DNA of 64,000 bases, taken from NCBI GenBank assembly GCA_963682175.1, contig OY821786.1, positions 35,953,501-36,017,500 of the forward strand. The letters run 5' to 3'. The notes beneath the pieces are model-generated. The model was given only the letters and a program-made list of their open reading frames with translations, did no database searches and had not been told where the DNA came from. The position numbers and the translations under genes were made by a program. Origin of the DNA: Triglochin maritima (taxonomy: Eukaryota > Streptophyta > Magnoliopsida > Alismatales > Juncaginaceae). Below are positions 22,682 through 34,700 of this stretch, piece after piece; position 1 is the stretch's first letter; each line of letters opens with the position of its first letter.

Positions 22682-23671
22682 TAGTATGTTTTGTTTGATT
22701 GTTCGTGTTAACTTGAACATTTATGTTGTGTGTCAGATACGGAAAGAATGAAGATAATAGGTTTTGGGTTTTTTTGCAATTGGGCCCCTCTAAACTCGAC
22801 CAGGGGTATCGGTTGGGGCGGAGAGTAGGGCACCTCCAGTGTGTTACAAGCGTAGTATGTTTTGTTTAGTTTTCTGTGGTAATATAAAACTATATGTTGT
22901 GGGTTGGAGAGGAAAAAGATTAGGATAACATGTGTTTGGTATTTTGCATTTGGCCCCCTTTAAATCCAACTGTCGGTTAGGGCGGAGAGTAGGGTGTGTT
23001 CAATGTGTCGTATGAATGTAGTACGTTTTGTTTGGTTGTTCCTGTTAATGTGAACCTCTATGTTGTGAGTTGGAGAATAAAAGGAGGATAACGGGTTTTG
23101 CGGGGTTTTTTTTTGCATTCGAGCCCCTCTACACCCGACTTAGGGTGTCGCCTGGGGCACAATGTAAGGAGCGTTCAGTGTGTCATATGAGTGTAGTATG
23201 TGTTTGTTTGGTTGTTTGTGTTAATGTAAACCTTTATGTTGTGGGTTGGAGAAGGAAAAGATGAATAACATGTGTTGTTGTTTTTTTGCATTTGGACCCC
23301 TCTACACCCGACTTAGGGTGTTGGTTGGGGCAGAATGTAGGACGCGTTCAATGTGTCGCATGAGTGTTATATGTTTTGTGTAAATGTGAACATCTATGTT
23401 GTGGGACGAAAAGGGTTGGGGTTGAACTAATATTAACTTGCCTTTTTATCGTGTGTTTAGTGGTACTTGTTAAATTTTGTATTCATGTGTTGAAGATTTC
23501 AATATCGTGGGATATATGTGTTTTGGGGGTTTGTGGGTTTGAGGTGGTGGTGCTGGAAGGAAATGAGGAGGATAACATGTTTTGGGTTTTTTGTATTTGG
23601 GCCTTTCTAAACCCAAGATGAGGTGTCGGTTGGGGCAGAGTGTAGGGTGTGTTTAGTGTGTCATATGAGTG
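22682..23671. repeat. Tandem array, five units of about 170 bp
   Basis: Units begin near 22682, 22853, 23019, 23194 and 23367 with TAGTATGTTTTGTTTG or a variant. Each holds TATGTTGTGGGTTGGAGA, GGATAACATG, a T run then GCATTTGGNCCCCT, and GGTTGGGGCAGAGTGTAGG. Lengths are 171, 166, 175 and 173 bp; the fifth is about 305 bp because of extra DNA. Units differ by many substitutions and small indels. Part of the unit matches the DNA just 5' of the EMB1270 start. Confidence 0.8.
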
Positions 23672-24006
23672 TAGGATGTGATTGATTTGTAAAAAAACTT
23701 TAGAGAGCTATGGAAATTGGACTTCCCAAATGAGTTTTTGGTGAAAATAATTCATCTTTTGGATGTTATTAATTAGAAATGAATATTTTAAGGTGAACTA
23801 CATGCATGGAACTGGACTTCTTCTGGTTTTTAGTGAAATTAGGGGAACTCAACTCTGATATAAAATTTGGAAGTTCTGAAACTCGTGGTACTCCAATGTC
23901 AAAAAAATTAAATTTTTCTTCAAACTAATCGCTTAGAAGTTAGAACTCGTCTAGGAAGTCTAGTCCCCTCACTTCCTTGAGTTCTTCTACAAACCAATTA
24001 CACCCT
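23672..24006. mobile_element. MITE with GTGATTGRTTTG ends
   Basis: The left end reads GATGTGATTGATTTGTAAAA and the right end CTACAAACCAATTACACCC, an imperfect terminal inverted repeat. The same end sequence occurs in the cluster at 46205-46720. There is no coding sense and the target duplication is unclear. Confidence 0.5.
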
Positions 24007-26800
24007 TAAAAATGAGAAGAAATCTAGTTCCATGTAGTTTACCTGAAAATGTTCTTTTCTAATAATATCCAAAAAATATATATTATTTTCCCTTAACTTA
24101 TCAAAAGTTACATTTTCACACCAATAATATTAACCAACAAATAAAATGTAGTAGTAAAATTACGACTAAAATTCATTTATGTATCCGCTTAAATCTGGAT
24201 GTAAAAACTTAAAAATCAATATCCGCATGAATTTATCCTTAAAAAATAGTATCAGATGCAAATGTTTCCACTGCCTTCCCCCATCTATCAGAGTATCTTC
24301 TTCCCACGCCTTTCTTCACATATATACATGCATACAATTACCTCTTTTGATTTAAGCCCCAACACTAACTAATCACTTCGCAAAACTAAAAAGAATGATC
24401 TATTGTTTCGTAGTAACATTAGTGGGGAAGCAAAGAAATGTATCTGAATTCATTTAAATTAAGACTAATTGGGTTTGGTGAGATAATTAAGAATGTGACT
24501 TCGATTTTCATTCTAATAACAACCTTGGTGAGAAATGGTTACATAATCTACTTATTGCATTCCAGTGATTCCAATTTAGTAATTAAAATTTATCTTATCA
24601 ATTAATACAAAAAAAATTGTTGGAAGAATAAGAAAAATATTTCAGATTAATTGTTTGGTTGGAAAACGACAATGGTGTTTTGCACGTAAGTGTTTAGATT
24701 TGGCGCCTCCGCACGTGATGTGTCGGGTACGGCAAACATTTTATTTACCTGTCGCATCACAACAGCAAAAGCTGTCGTGGATAAGTTTACTGTCAGAACA
24801 ATCTTATTCCAATCATCCTTTTTTTTCTAAATTAAGACAGATTTAGTTACTTTCCATCGTCTTCTTTCTTTAACAGGTATAATATAATTTACCGGACCTC
24901 AAGAACAACCTCAGCCGATAAAGTTAGAACATTGGAGGTGTCTCAAACCTCTAAGAAGGCAGCTATAAGAAACTCTTTTTTTGAAGCCTTCCCAATGGTT
25001 GATAGAGGAAACACTTTCACCTAATGTTAGGTAACTTATCACTTGTAATACTTTCTTTTTTTTGGGTTTGACTCTAACTTCCGAAGAACTAAAGACAGCA
25101 TTAGGCTTTCAAGCTTCGTAATCGAAAAAAAAAAAAACCACTTTTGTGCAGAACCAGGTCTGGGTCATATGATATCCGAATCTTTTTATTATGCTAATAA
25201 AACTATCAGCAAAACTAGAATGCTTTCGTGGTTTTTATGTTTTATGATAACATCATTTGCTGATTTTATGTGTGGACAAATTTTAGGTGGAAAATTTTGA
25301 ATTTCAATTAACAATATTTATTTAGTTGAGACCGAATAAGAGTATAGAAGTTTGAAAAATAATCAAGGGTGAAAGTAGATGTTTGAAACGTGATTATGCG
25401 ACTATATTTGTATTCAAAATTAAAATTTTCATCCGAAAAAATATATTCGTCAATTGTACTCGTAGTCGATTTCCAAAACAATCTAGTTTCAACTGACCAA
25501 ATTTATTTCTGATTAAGACGAATCAGTTACTTTTCGCAATCTGATCTTTAATTACGTGCATGTTTTACAATACTTTCATCATTTTTATGTTTCAATAACA
25601 TCATTTCTAACTTTGAATTTGGATTAACAACATTTAGTTAACAACCATGTTATAAACAAGTTTTGGTCTTTAACATGTGCTTGAGTACTTTTTATCATTT
25701 CTAAGTATGGAAGAAGAGGAGCTTGAAGAGAAAAGTATAAGTTTGAGTTAAGTATTTTTGTCAATGCTTAATTACTAAATATGTTAACTACTCGTCAATT
25801 AGGATGGCCAGGTCAGTAGTCAATACAAAGTAAAAGACTAGAACTTTAATGTTAAAGAATAAAACTTTGGTCTCAACAACACGCATTTACATTCAACTAT
25901 TCTTGAGTCAATGTCACATGTGGAGAGTTAGTTAAATACTTAAATGGAAATGTACATGGAACAACCACCAAATCTTTCATTAATTTGAAGTCTAAATTGA
26001 GTAGTTGTGTAAAACACTCTTTTCTCTTTAAATTGTTCCACATTCACATTGTCTTCCAGAGCCTCTAAAGGATACGTACTCAACCATGCATGTTAATTAA
26101 GGTGATTTATATTTAACCATCTCCACACTCAACTTACTACATCATGATCAAATTGTCCATAGATCGCGACTATTCAATCATTTTGTACCATAAGGTTTAT
26201 ATCTTTGTTTTGAAACTAAGAATGTATAACAACTTATCCCAAGATCTCTGGGAATGAAACTCGATCGGCTCGTATTTGACCACCAAAACAAACCCAAGTA
26301 TATTCTTATTGAACTTGCAAAGCAAAGAAGCAACCACCGAAATTATGGTCACATTGACACCCAAAACCATCTTTCTCAAATAATTAATAGTTTCAAAGCT
26401 TTTGACAAAGATAATTGTTTCTATTTGATTGTGAGAATTTTCTAGTAGTTCTTAGAAGTTGTAGAGAAATTCCTTAGAAGACACTGGTAACGTAATATAT
26501 CACAATATCATGGTATATACTATGGCATTATTTGTTTCTAATGATTAAATCCATCAATACCCTTATACCCATCACACTTAACTTTAAATGACATATAAAA
26601 TAAAATTATGCAAATTTAATACCGGGTCAATATTGCTATATACGTGCATATTTTAATTATTATTATTTTTCTTCTAATATAATCTTGGAGTTTTCCAGTA
26701 CAACAAAGTAATCATGTATATCCCTATGAAAATTATTGAAAAGATGGATATTTATTTTCATATAAACCACATTTTAGCTGAAGATATCATGTACAGGAGC
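24007..26800. other. Intergenic, no gene recognised
   Basis: This is AT-rich DNA with many short A or T runs. I find no conserved open reading frame, RNA gene or ordered repeat. Confidence 0.5.
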
Positions 26801-27519
26801 CTTTTCTATCGAGGCCAACCTCATTTGGATACGCTAAAATGAATTGCATTTTAATGCCGAAGAAAATGAAAAAATGCATTCATCACAGGCTACATTTTTA
26901 ACCACATAATGAGATGAATAGAAAAAATCATATTAAAAAACCTCATTTTCTTCCCCAACTCAGTTTCTCTCTCTGTCACGTCAGTAAAAAATATTATGCA
27001 ACTCACAACCTAATCCAACTCATTTTTCACTTCTTAACCCTAACCTCATTTCCAACACTCTCTATCATCCATATCATTTCTTTTTACTTCATTTTCTATT
27101 CCATCACAAAAAAATACACAAACTATTAAATAAAATATTTTTACAATGACTTAATCTAATTAAATTACGATAATTACACATAACACGCAAAAGTTACATT
27201 TAATTAAAATTTGACAAGTAATTATTACGATAATTTAAAATTAAAATATTACAATACATATTACGAACAAATTTAACTTGCATTCCTTCCAAATGTTGTC
27301 ATATATTTTCGATCAAACGGCTCGCAACGCCATATGTTTTCGGGAGTCTCGAACTCGATCTCTGTTATGCAGATATCTGTTAATACCCACGATACTATCG
27401 GTGGAATACCGAAGACCCGACTCGTTTGAACTTTCGCCGATGTTTTGAGGTCGCTCGTGGATAAATTCGTTTATATCAACCAACTGTTCGTAAGAGTCGC
27501 GTTCGCGTTCCGAATCTTA

Positions 27520-27665
27520 ACTGTTAATGTCTCATGCGTTGTCGGAAGCATCTTAACTATTTGCGTCTCATGTGTTGTCAGACGAATCTTAATTGTTCAC
27601 GTTTCATGCGTTGTCGGACGAATCTTAACTGCTCACGTTTCATACGTTGTCGGAAGCATCTTATG
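27520..27665. repeat. Tandem repeat, about four units of 36-39 bp
   Basis: The unit reads roughly ATCTTAACTGCTCACGTTTC followed by ATGCGTTGTCGGACGA. It recurs four times with substitutions. It lies between the transposase remnant and ORF1 of the Harbinger element, where the divergent promoter would be. Confidence 0.7.
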
Positions 27666-27791
27666 TGTTCACATTTGAAAGTTGAAAAATGAACCGTTAT
27701 ATGTCTATCTCTGAAGAAGGTTATATAAACAAACACTTCTGACTTCATTTCCTACAACTCGACTTAAGCCACCAGCGCAACTTACACCAAA

Positions 27792-28743
27792 ATGTCTTCC
27801 CCTAACCACAATCGTGAGTTACATCGTGGACGAGGAACCCCTCGGCCACTATTTCCTAGTGGTTATGGACATGTTCCACATCGATCTGAATCCCTACCAA
27901 TGTGACCCTTACAACCATCCAAGTTCTTCACAAAATCCACCACCGCAATATTTCCCACAACAACACTCTTTACCACCACCGCAATATTTCCCACCACAAT
28001 AATATGACAACTCATTACCCCCTTATGAAATATATGCCAACCTACTTAGTGGACAAACCACTACGAACTTCCCAAATAATATTTCCGATGATGAGAATCA
28101 AAACGACGACCACCCCTCTGCCCAACCAACACGACGCACGTTGTCTCGATCGCCAGCGCGATCACCACAATTACACAAGGTGAAGGCCTGGTCCACGTTG
28201 GATGATGAAGCGTTGATCTCGGCTTACATGCAAGTTAGTATGGATGCTGTTGTAGGCACCTTACAGAAAGCCGGAGCATTGTGGGGTAGAGTGACACGCG
28301 TGTACGAGCAGACCGCTCGCTCGAACAATAAGATAGCCACACGCCTTTCAGACTCATTAAAAGGTCGTTGGAGGAGGTTTGCACCACTAGTAATGAAGTG
28401 GTGCAGTTGCTATGATGAAGTTCTACGACGGCAAAGGAGCGGATACAACCATAGAGATGTTGTTCGTGACGCGCATAAAATTTACGAATCCACTGTCGGT
28501 TCTAAGTTCTCATTCCTCCATGCATAGGAAATGTTACGCAAGTACCCAAAGTGGGAGTCGTTCGTAAAACCCAGTGCGGGAAAGACAACACGTGCACACC
28601 CACAGATAAATGAACGAGAGGAAGTAGATAGCACTCCAACAATAGGAAGCGGGAGCAAGAGAAAGAGCACGGAAGGCTCTTCGACTCGGTCACCTCCGTC
28701 AGACGAAGCAACACCAGATGAAATCTCACAACAACCCTTTTAA
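27792..28743 (+). pseudogene. PIF/Harbinger ORF1 (Myb/SANT-like DNA-binding protein), inactivated
   Basis: Plant Harbinger elements carry a second protein besides the nuclease, with a Myb/SANT-like fold that binds the element ends. Here the start MSSPNHNRELHRGRGTPRPL (27792) is followed by a frameshift near 27900, a Pro/Gln-rich linker, and a stop at 28000-28002 in place of a likely Gln codon. The SANT-like region follows (KAWSTLDDEALISAYMQVS, LWGRVTRVYEQ, SLKGRWRRFAPLVMKW). A TAG at 28525-28527 replaces the Trp of HAWEMLRKYPKW. The C-terminus then runs in the same frame to a stop at 28741. The breaks make it a pseudogene. Such proteins are often mislabelled as glutathione transferase T3-like in plant annotations. 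Confidence 0.75.
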
Positions 28744-29462
28744 TACCCTAAGGGGTAAAAAAGGCAAAGAAGAAGGGAAAATGCCTAGCACCAAATCAAT
28801 TGGACGATCAGGCTGTAAAGCTCTGTTCGAGACTTGAATACGTTTCATAAGTTAGAAGTGAAAAATCGAAGCGAAGATCATTCGTGGGCAGTCAAATTGA
28901 CCCTTAATAACATAGTCATATGTTTTCGTGAAAACCATTTTGCCTACCATTCTACCGGTGATAGAAAAATAAATTTGATCCTTATTAATAGGCTTCGGTA
29001 AAATGTAAGCTTTGTAAATGGAAAGCCCTCAATTCTACACATGCAGTGATTTTTGCACATTATTGAAATTTTAAGTTGAAAATAATGTATAGCTTGGGTA
29101 GAAACAAGTTAGGAATCAATATTTAGAATCATATGTTCTTATTTTTCCGGGTTCATTGATTTCGTAAACGTAATCATGTGTAATGTAAATAAAATAACAA
29201 TAGAATGTTGCATGAGTACATTACAAGCATGAGTATGAATTTATGAATGTATCCAATTTTATCAATTTTAGCCTCATAAATGAGAGTTTGACCTCCTAAA
29301 TCCTCTTTACAAAGTTCAACCTCTTTGTAATCAATTCGTGATGTCCCCTGTTAATTGCTCTCTCATCTTCTAAAAACTAATAATATGCTTACTCGTCTCC
29401 TCTCTTCTACTCACAGCTACAATGGAGTCATTCGTTAGAGAAGAAAAGTCTCTTAACCCTAA
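28744..29462. other. No gene recognised; probable right part of the Harbinger element
   Basis: I find no conserved coding sense. The right end of the broken Harbinger element should lie here, but I see no convincing terminal repeat. Confidence 0.35.
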
Positions 29463-29901
29463 GACCATGGTTAACGGGAGGGAGTGACCTTGGGCGCCCG
29501 AGCCACGTCCTCCCTCCTTGCCCAGGCACGAAGTCTGGCGGTGGGCGTTGCGATTGCACGCTTGGGTTGGGTGGGGGCACGTGTCCCAACCCATTCATTT
29601 TTTTTAATTTCTAAAAAATATTAAAAACATTATTTTAAAATCATATAAAATTATTTTTTAATTTTTTTTCTTCTGAAAATATATTTTTTATTTGTTTTGA
29701 TTTTATAGTTTTTTTTATGATTTTGTTTTTATTTTTCCATGATTGATTCCCAAATGACGTGAGGGGAGAGAATGTAGAGTGTTTGGAGTGTTTCTGAGCG
29801 TGTTTAAATTTTTTTTGGTAGGTGACGTGGTGAGGTGATCTGACATGACAGAAAGAAAAAACAGGACACCCAAGATAACCCGGGCATGATTATTTATGCT
29901 C
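29463..29901 (-). mobile_element. PIF/Harbinger (Tourist-type) MITE, second copy, opposite orientation
   Basis: TAA flanks both sides (29460-29462 and 29902-29904). The ends are GACCATGGTTAACGG on the left and TTATTTATGCTC on the right. In reverse complement the interior matches the copy at 11152-11652, including AATCATGCCCG, the CACGTC blocks, AGAAACACTCCAAACAC and GAATCAATCATGG. It has no coding capacity. Confidence 0.75.
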
Positions 29902-30649
29902 TAATAGAATTCCGACTGTCGCTGGTTGGAGTCCCAAGGAGAGGTCCTTAGACATATAATAACATTCACTATTTTGTCAAATTTGGAGAAATATAACCCA
30001 TGTTCCTAAATTTCTATTATGATTTTCCTAGCAAACGATAAAAGTAATTTTCTCAGCTTTTGACCGCAAAATAATCACGACTTTGTAAGTTTTTGTCAAT
30101 ATAGCTAATTTTATTGGACTTTGGGCCCCACAGAAGATTTCCTCTCACTTTCGAGTACAAACAAGTCACCATTACCTTCTAAATTTGTTATAATTTAAAC
30201 CAGTTTATCTCAACTTTTACCAACAAGTTAACAAATTATTAGGATTATTATATCCAATAAACACTCTCTTCTCTTCTATTAACCATGGAATTTTCCATTA
30301 TTAAATTATAGATACACTTTCTCCGCTAGTACCGTTGACATGTTATTTCACAATTCGTGTAATCTAATAATAGAAATAGTGATAATTTCTATTGAAAATA
30401 AAAACAACGAGAATAACTAAAATAAAATAACTACTACCTTAGTTACCACTACCTCTATTCATCATAAAAAAGTGATAATTTTCATACATAACTTTGAAAA
30501 GGCTTATATTATCATTGGTTCCTCGAAATGTTTCATAATACCTCCCACATCATCTGGTGTATCTTCAAATACTAATATCACTTCACATGTTTTCGTACAC
30601 ATTGTAGTCTGGTAACGTACTAGATTTTCTCAATTCCTTCATGGTCTCG

Positions 30650-30990
30650 GTTGATGGATGCTTCTCAATTCCAATCCGTGCATCAAATAGTCTAAGGCAA
30701 GAGGTCTAATTGTTCCTCACCTTTTTGTTCTTTGTGTGGAGGTGTTGAGTGCTATGTTCAGACGTGGTGTGATTCAATGGTCAATCAAGCTAAGCCATCG
30801 AGGGGGATGTGGAGATTTCTCACCTATTCTTTGCCGATGACTTAATGGTCTTCGTTGTGACTGATCATATGAATGCCGAAGAAGTTCGTTATGTGACGTA
30901 GGAATTTAGGTTAATGTTGGGACATGAACTCAATAACAAGAAAATGCAACTTTTTTAGGGGACATGTTGCTGACAAATAATGGATCGCTA
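30650..30990 (+). pseudogene. LINE (non-LTR) reverse transcriptase fragment
   Basis: In broken frames the stretch encodes a version of the plant LINE block LRQGDPLSPYLFVLCMEVLS (here SLRQEV, a stop, then LTFLFFVWRC-like residues). About 120 bp later comes EISHLFFADDLMVF with the FADD form of the RT catalytic YADD motif (near 30810-30852). Stops and frame changes show it is dead. No ends or poly(A) tail were found. Confidence 0.65.
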
Positions 30991-31033
30991 ATCACATTGA
31001 CATGTGAGTTGTTGATATTTTAGTTATCTATAT

Positions 31034-31325
31034 TGGATTTAGGGGTGTAAACGAGCCGAGTCGAGCGAAATTTCGAGTCATAAGTATTATCTTATGTTAT
31101 TAACAAATACAAAAAAATAATTATGAATGGAGTAATAAAAAATTCGATCTTGGATTGTGTCTATTTACATCTAGAATTTCCAACAAGATATGTGAATAGT
31201 CGATTAAAAAAGTGCAAAAAATGCAGAGGAAGTTGGGATCTTGGAAACGTGTTTAACTCACTATCGCTCGTCGGACCGAACTGGTTCATTCTGTTCATGC
31301 CACCTACAAAACACGTCCACACCTA
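31034..31325. mobile_element. hAT-type non-autonomous element, tentative
   Basis: The left end TAGGGGTGTAAACGAGCCGAG is close to the end of the hAT-type element at 53427 (read in reverse complement). The right end CGTCCACACCTA is an imperfect inverse. I could not find an 8-bp target duplication, so the right limit is uncertain. Confidence 0.4.
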
Positions 31326-31777
31326 AGACCTGAGATCCAAATGAAGTTGGTCTTTAGTATTTTTTCAGGTCGCATTCAAGCTTTTATTACACCATAGTTA
31401 AAATCCTTTCTAATAAAACTCTTTATTTGCTGATAAATCTCAAAAAAAGTACCAAACAAACAAAGAACCCAAATGTCAATTACTATAGACAAAAAAGTAA
31501 TTAACCACTATTAATGACAATAAGAACACTAATTAATAATATTAAGCACAAAATAAGACCACGTACACACAATAACACAACACAACCCAAACAAAAGCAA
31601 ACACAAACACAAAAACAATAAACAAAACCCAAACGAAGGCGACGAAGAAAGACGGGAGGTGGAGGAGCGGAGATTGAATCCGCCACCATTCCCAATCCCA
31701 AATCCCCAATTCGGAAACCCTATTCCGGTCCCGATCGGGTGATTCCGAGGCCGGAGGGCGATGGTGGACTGAGGCCG

Positions 31778-34700
31778 ATGGCGGAGGACGCGTGGAGGCC
31801 GAGGGAGCTCGCTTTCGGGGGGTTCGAACCGGGGAAGGGGACGACGAGGAGGCCGATCGGGAGGAGGAAACCGGTATGTTGGTTGATGGTCGGGTTTTGG
31901 GTCGAAATTGGGAGATTTTGGGAATTTTTGTGGTAAATTGAGGATTTGGGTTAAAGGTCGGAGCCTTTTGGGGTTTTGGTTGTGAATTTGGGTCGGTTTT
32001 GGTCAAAGGTGGCATCTTTCTGGGGTTTCGGTTGTGAATTGGGAAATTGAGGTGGAATTTGGGTTAGATTTGGGGGTTTGGGTTGGTATCGAGTGGTGTT
32101 TTAGTTAAAGGTCGGAGCTTTTTGGGATTTTGGTGGTGAATTTGGAGGATTTTGATTGTGAATTTGGGTTTGTTTTGGTCAAAGGTGGGAGTTTTCTGGG
32201 GTTTTGGTGGTGAATCGGGAATCTGGATAGGGTTCGGTCAAATTTGGGATGTTTTTGGGGTTTTGAAGGTGAACTGAGGATTTCGGTTGCGTTGAGGTGG
32301 CGTTTTTGGTCAAAAGGTGGGATCTTTCTGGGGTTTTGGGGTTTGAGTTGAGGTTTAGGAGTTTGAGGCGGTAGGAACTGAGGTTGAGGAAGCTAGTGTT
32401 GCTGATTTTGGAAATTTGTTGTTTAGGTGTGATTTGTTTGTTTGGATAAAAGCTGGTTTGTTTGTGGAGATTGGGTCATGTTCAGGTTTTGGGTGTATTT
32501 TGTGAGCAATTTGAGGAATTTTGGGAGGCTTGGTTTGGTAGAATTGTTGTTTTTGGATTGGGAAATCTGGTTTTGGTGAAGTTGTCACTTTGTTTATTTG
32601 TTTGGACGTGGTCTGAAGCTCGTGCATGAATGATTTCTTAATGTATTGAAGTTCCTAGCTTAGGGAAGCTGGTTTTCTGGTAGAACTTTGGTTTTTTAGG
32701 TGCATTTTGTAGCTTTTGACTTTTGTGTGGTCAATTTGTGAGTTGGGAGTCGTGTGTTTATTGTTTTGAGGTAAATTGAAGGTTATATGCCTGAAATTGA
32801 CTACATATAAATGAAAAAACAAAAAAAAGAAAACTAATTCTATTGGGGAAAAAGAACCGATGAATTTTTTGTACATGTTAAATAAAAGGATGTTATTAGA
32901 CGCAGCATGATGTCCAAATTAACTAATAAAAACACACTAAGGGCAAATTCTTCAGGTTATACGATTATTTTATTAACTTGCTCTTTACTTAGGATGTAAT
33001 ATTGGGATTTTTGCCCCGAGTATTTCTTGGTAACCGATTCCCCAACTAGTTTGGGATTGAAGACTTTGTTGTATTTCTTCATTTCTTGCTACTGGAGATG
33101 CTATTTTGATGTATTTTATCTCTACTACTTTGAGCTGTTGTGTAGCATCTTATGTTCATAAATTAGTTTCCATAACCAAATTATAATACTTTCTGTGCAG
33201 CTGGTAACTAGACTGACCAAGGACATCGTCCTCACCTATCGACTATGTAATCCGAGTTTTAAGTACTCGGAATCCTTGAATCCAAAGAAGTACCTCACTT
33301 CACCACACAATTGTGTTTCTAATGAGGGCCACGACAATGAAAATTCAGACCTCGTTTTAAGTGTCAACCTTGAGTTGATCAATGAGCAGTCACAACAAAG
33401 GTTTTTCTTTTTTAATCAACTCTTTTGTACTATGCGCTCTATTTGAAATTCTTTGCTAGATTTTGTTTTTAGTATCATCTGGACGAAAACAAGTTATTAT
33501 CAGTAATAGGGAAAAATACAGTGATTGCAATAGAGTTATAGTTTTTTCTGGCTATCTGCAAACGTGAAGCCATATCTACAACAATTGATGCTGAATACCA
33601 CAATTAAACTACTTAAAGAGAATAGTATTTCATCATGATTCATGAGGAGCCAGTTATGGATATCCAACATTTGACAAAGGGACCACCTTTCCTTAAAAAA
33701 CGAATATTTTTGTTTGAGAACCATACTTAATTCTGAAACGCTATTCCTATATTTTATTTTAGATTATGTAAATATTAGATAGTTGTCACCTTAATTCCAA
33801 AACAAAGTTTTCTTAATCAAAGTATCTAAAAGCTTAAATATTTATAAACGAGAACATGATTTTTTTGGATCTTGGACAGTAAAGCTGTCTATCATATCAT
33901 ACGGGGCACTAGTTTCATACTTTCATGTTTGTCTTTTCTTGCCTACTCCCTGCATTTTTGAGTAGTATGTTCCCCTCATTATCATGATTGACGTTGAGAT
34001 TTTTCAATATGTCAGATATATTGTCAAAGAAATGCTTGGCCAAGGGACTTTTGGACAAGTAGCAAAGTGCTGGATGCCAGATACAAATATGTATGTGGCT
34101 GTTAAAGTGATAAAAAACCGAACTGCTTATTATCAGCAGGCAGTACATGAAGTTAACATCTTAAAAACTGTAAGTAAACAACTGTTCTTGATAAGTCTCA
34201 CTGCATGTACAATGTTTCTCATGTAAGGCCAACTGCACCTGTTTCTGTATTTGCAGCTAAATCAAAATTTTGACCCTGACGAAAATCACTTGGTTCGGAT
34301 GCTTGACTTTTTCATGTATCGGAGCCATTTGTGCATTTCATTTGAAATGCTTGGATCAAATCTGTAAGTTCTGCATTATCAAATTTGTATTCAGGAGATG
34401 GTTCTGCATTTTTACTTCTCCAAGTTACTAATTCCAAGTTTTCATGGTCTCCCAGGTATGAGCTACTGAAGAAGAACAGCCTGAAAGGTCTACCTTTGAG
34501 TCTTGTGCAAATGTTCTCAAAGCAGGTATATATTTGTTTGTTTGTATACTTCTGCCCCTTCCATCAATTATTTTCATCTCTCCCATACTGTTGCTGTCGT
34601 AGATCTTGCATGGATTGTTAGTTATGAAATATGCTGGCATCATACATTGTGATTTGAAGCCAGAAAACATCCTTCTCTGGACAAAGTAGGTTCTTATGTT

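Larger units (their letters stand above)
26800..29340 (+). mobile_element. Broken PIF/Harbinger element, ends not defined
   Basis: This region holds a decayed Harbinger ORF1 on the plus strand (27792-28743). It may also hold the last codons of a HARBI1-type transposase on the minus strand (about 27430-27289: RYLHNRDRVRDSRKHMALRA, a stop, then YDNIWKE). Most of the transposase gene would then be missing. At 26961-26984 the motif TTTCTCTCTCTGTCACGTCAG is shared with the Harbinger MITE at 11152. I could not find matching terminal repeats, so the limits are approximate. Confidence 0.45.
29905..31777. other. Intergenic with TE remnants and YAK1 leader
   Basis: Apart from the LINE fragment and the hAT-like fragment listed separately, nothing is recognised until the CA-rich stretch at about 31550-31680. 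That stretch looks like the 5' leader of the YAK1-type gene starting at 31778. Confidence 0.45.

Noticed and set aside
11149..29904. Reading the 18-kb span between the two opposite Harbinger MITEs as one large transposon
   Set aside because: Each MITE has its own TAA duplication and inverted ends, so they are two separate insertions.
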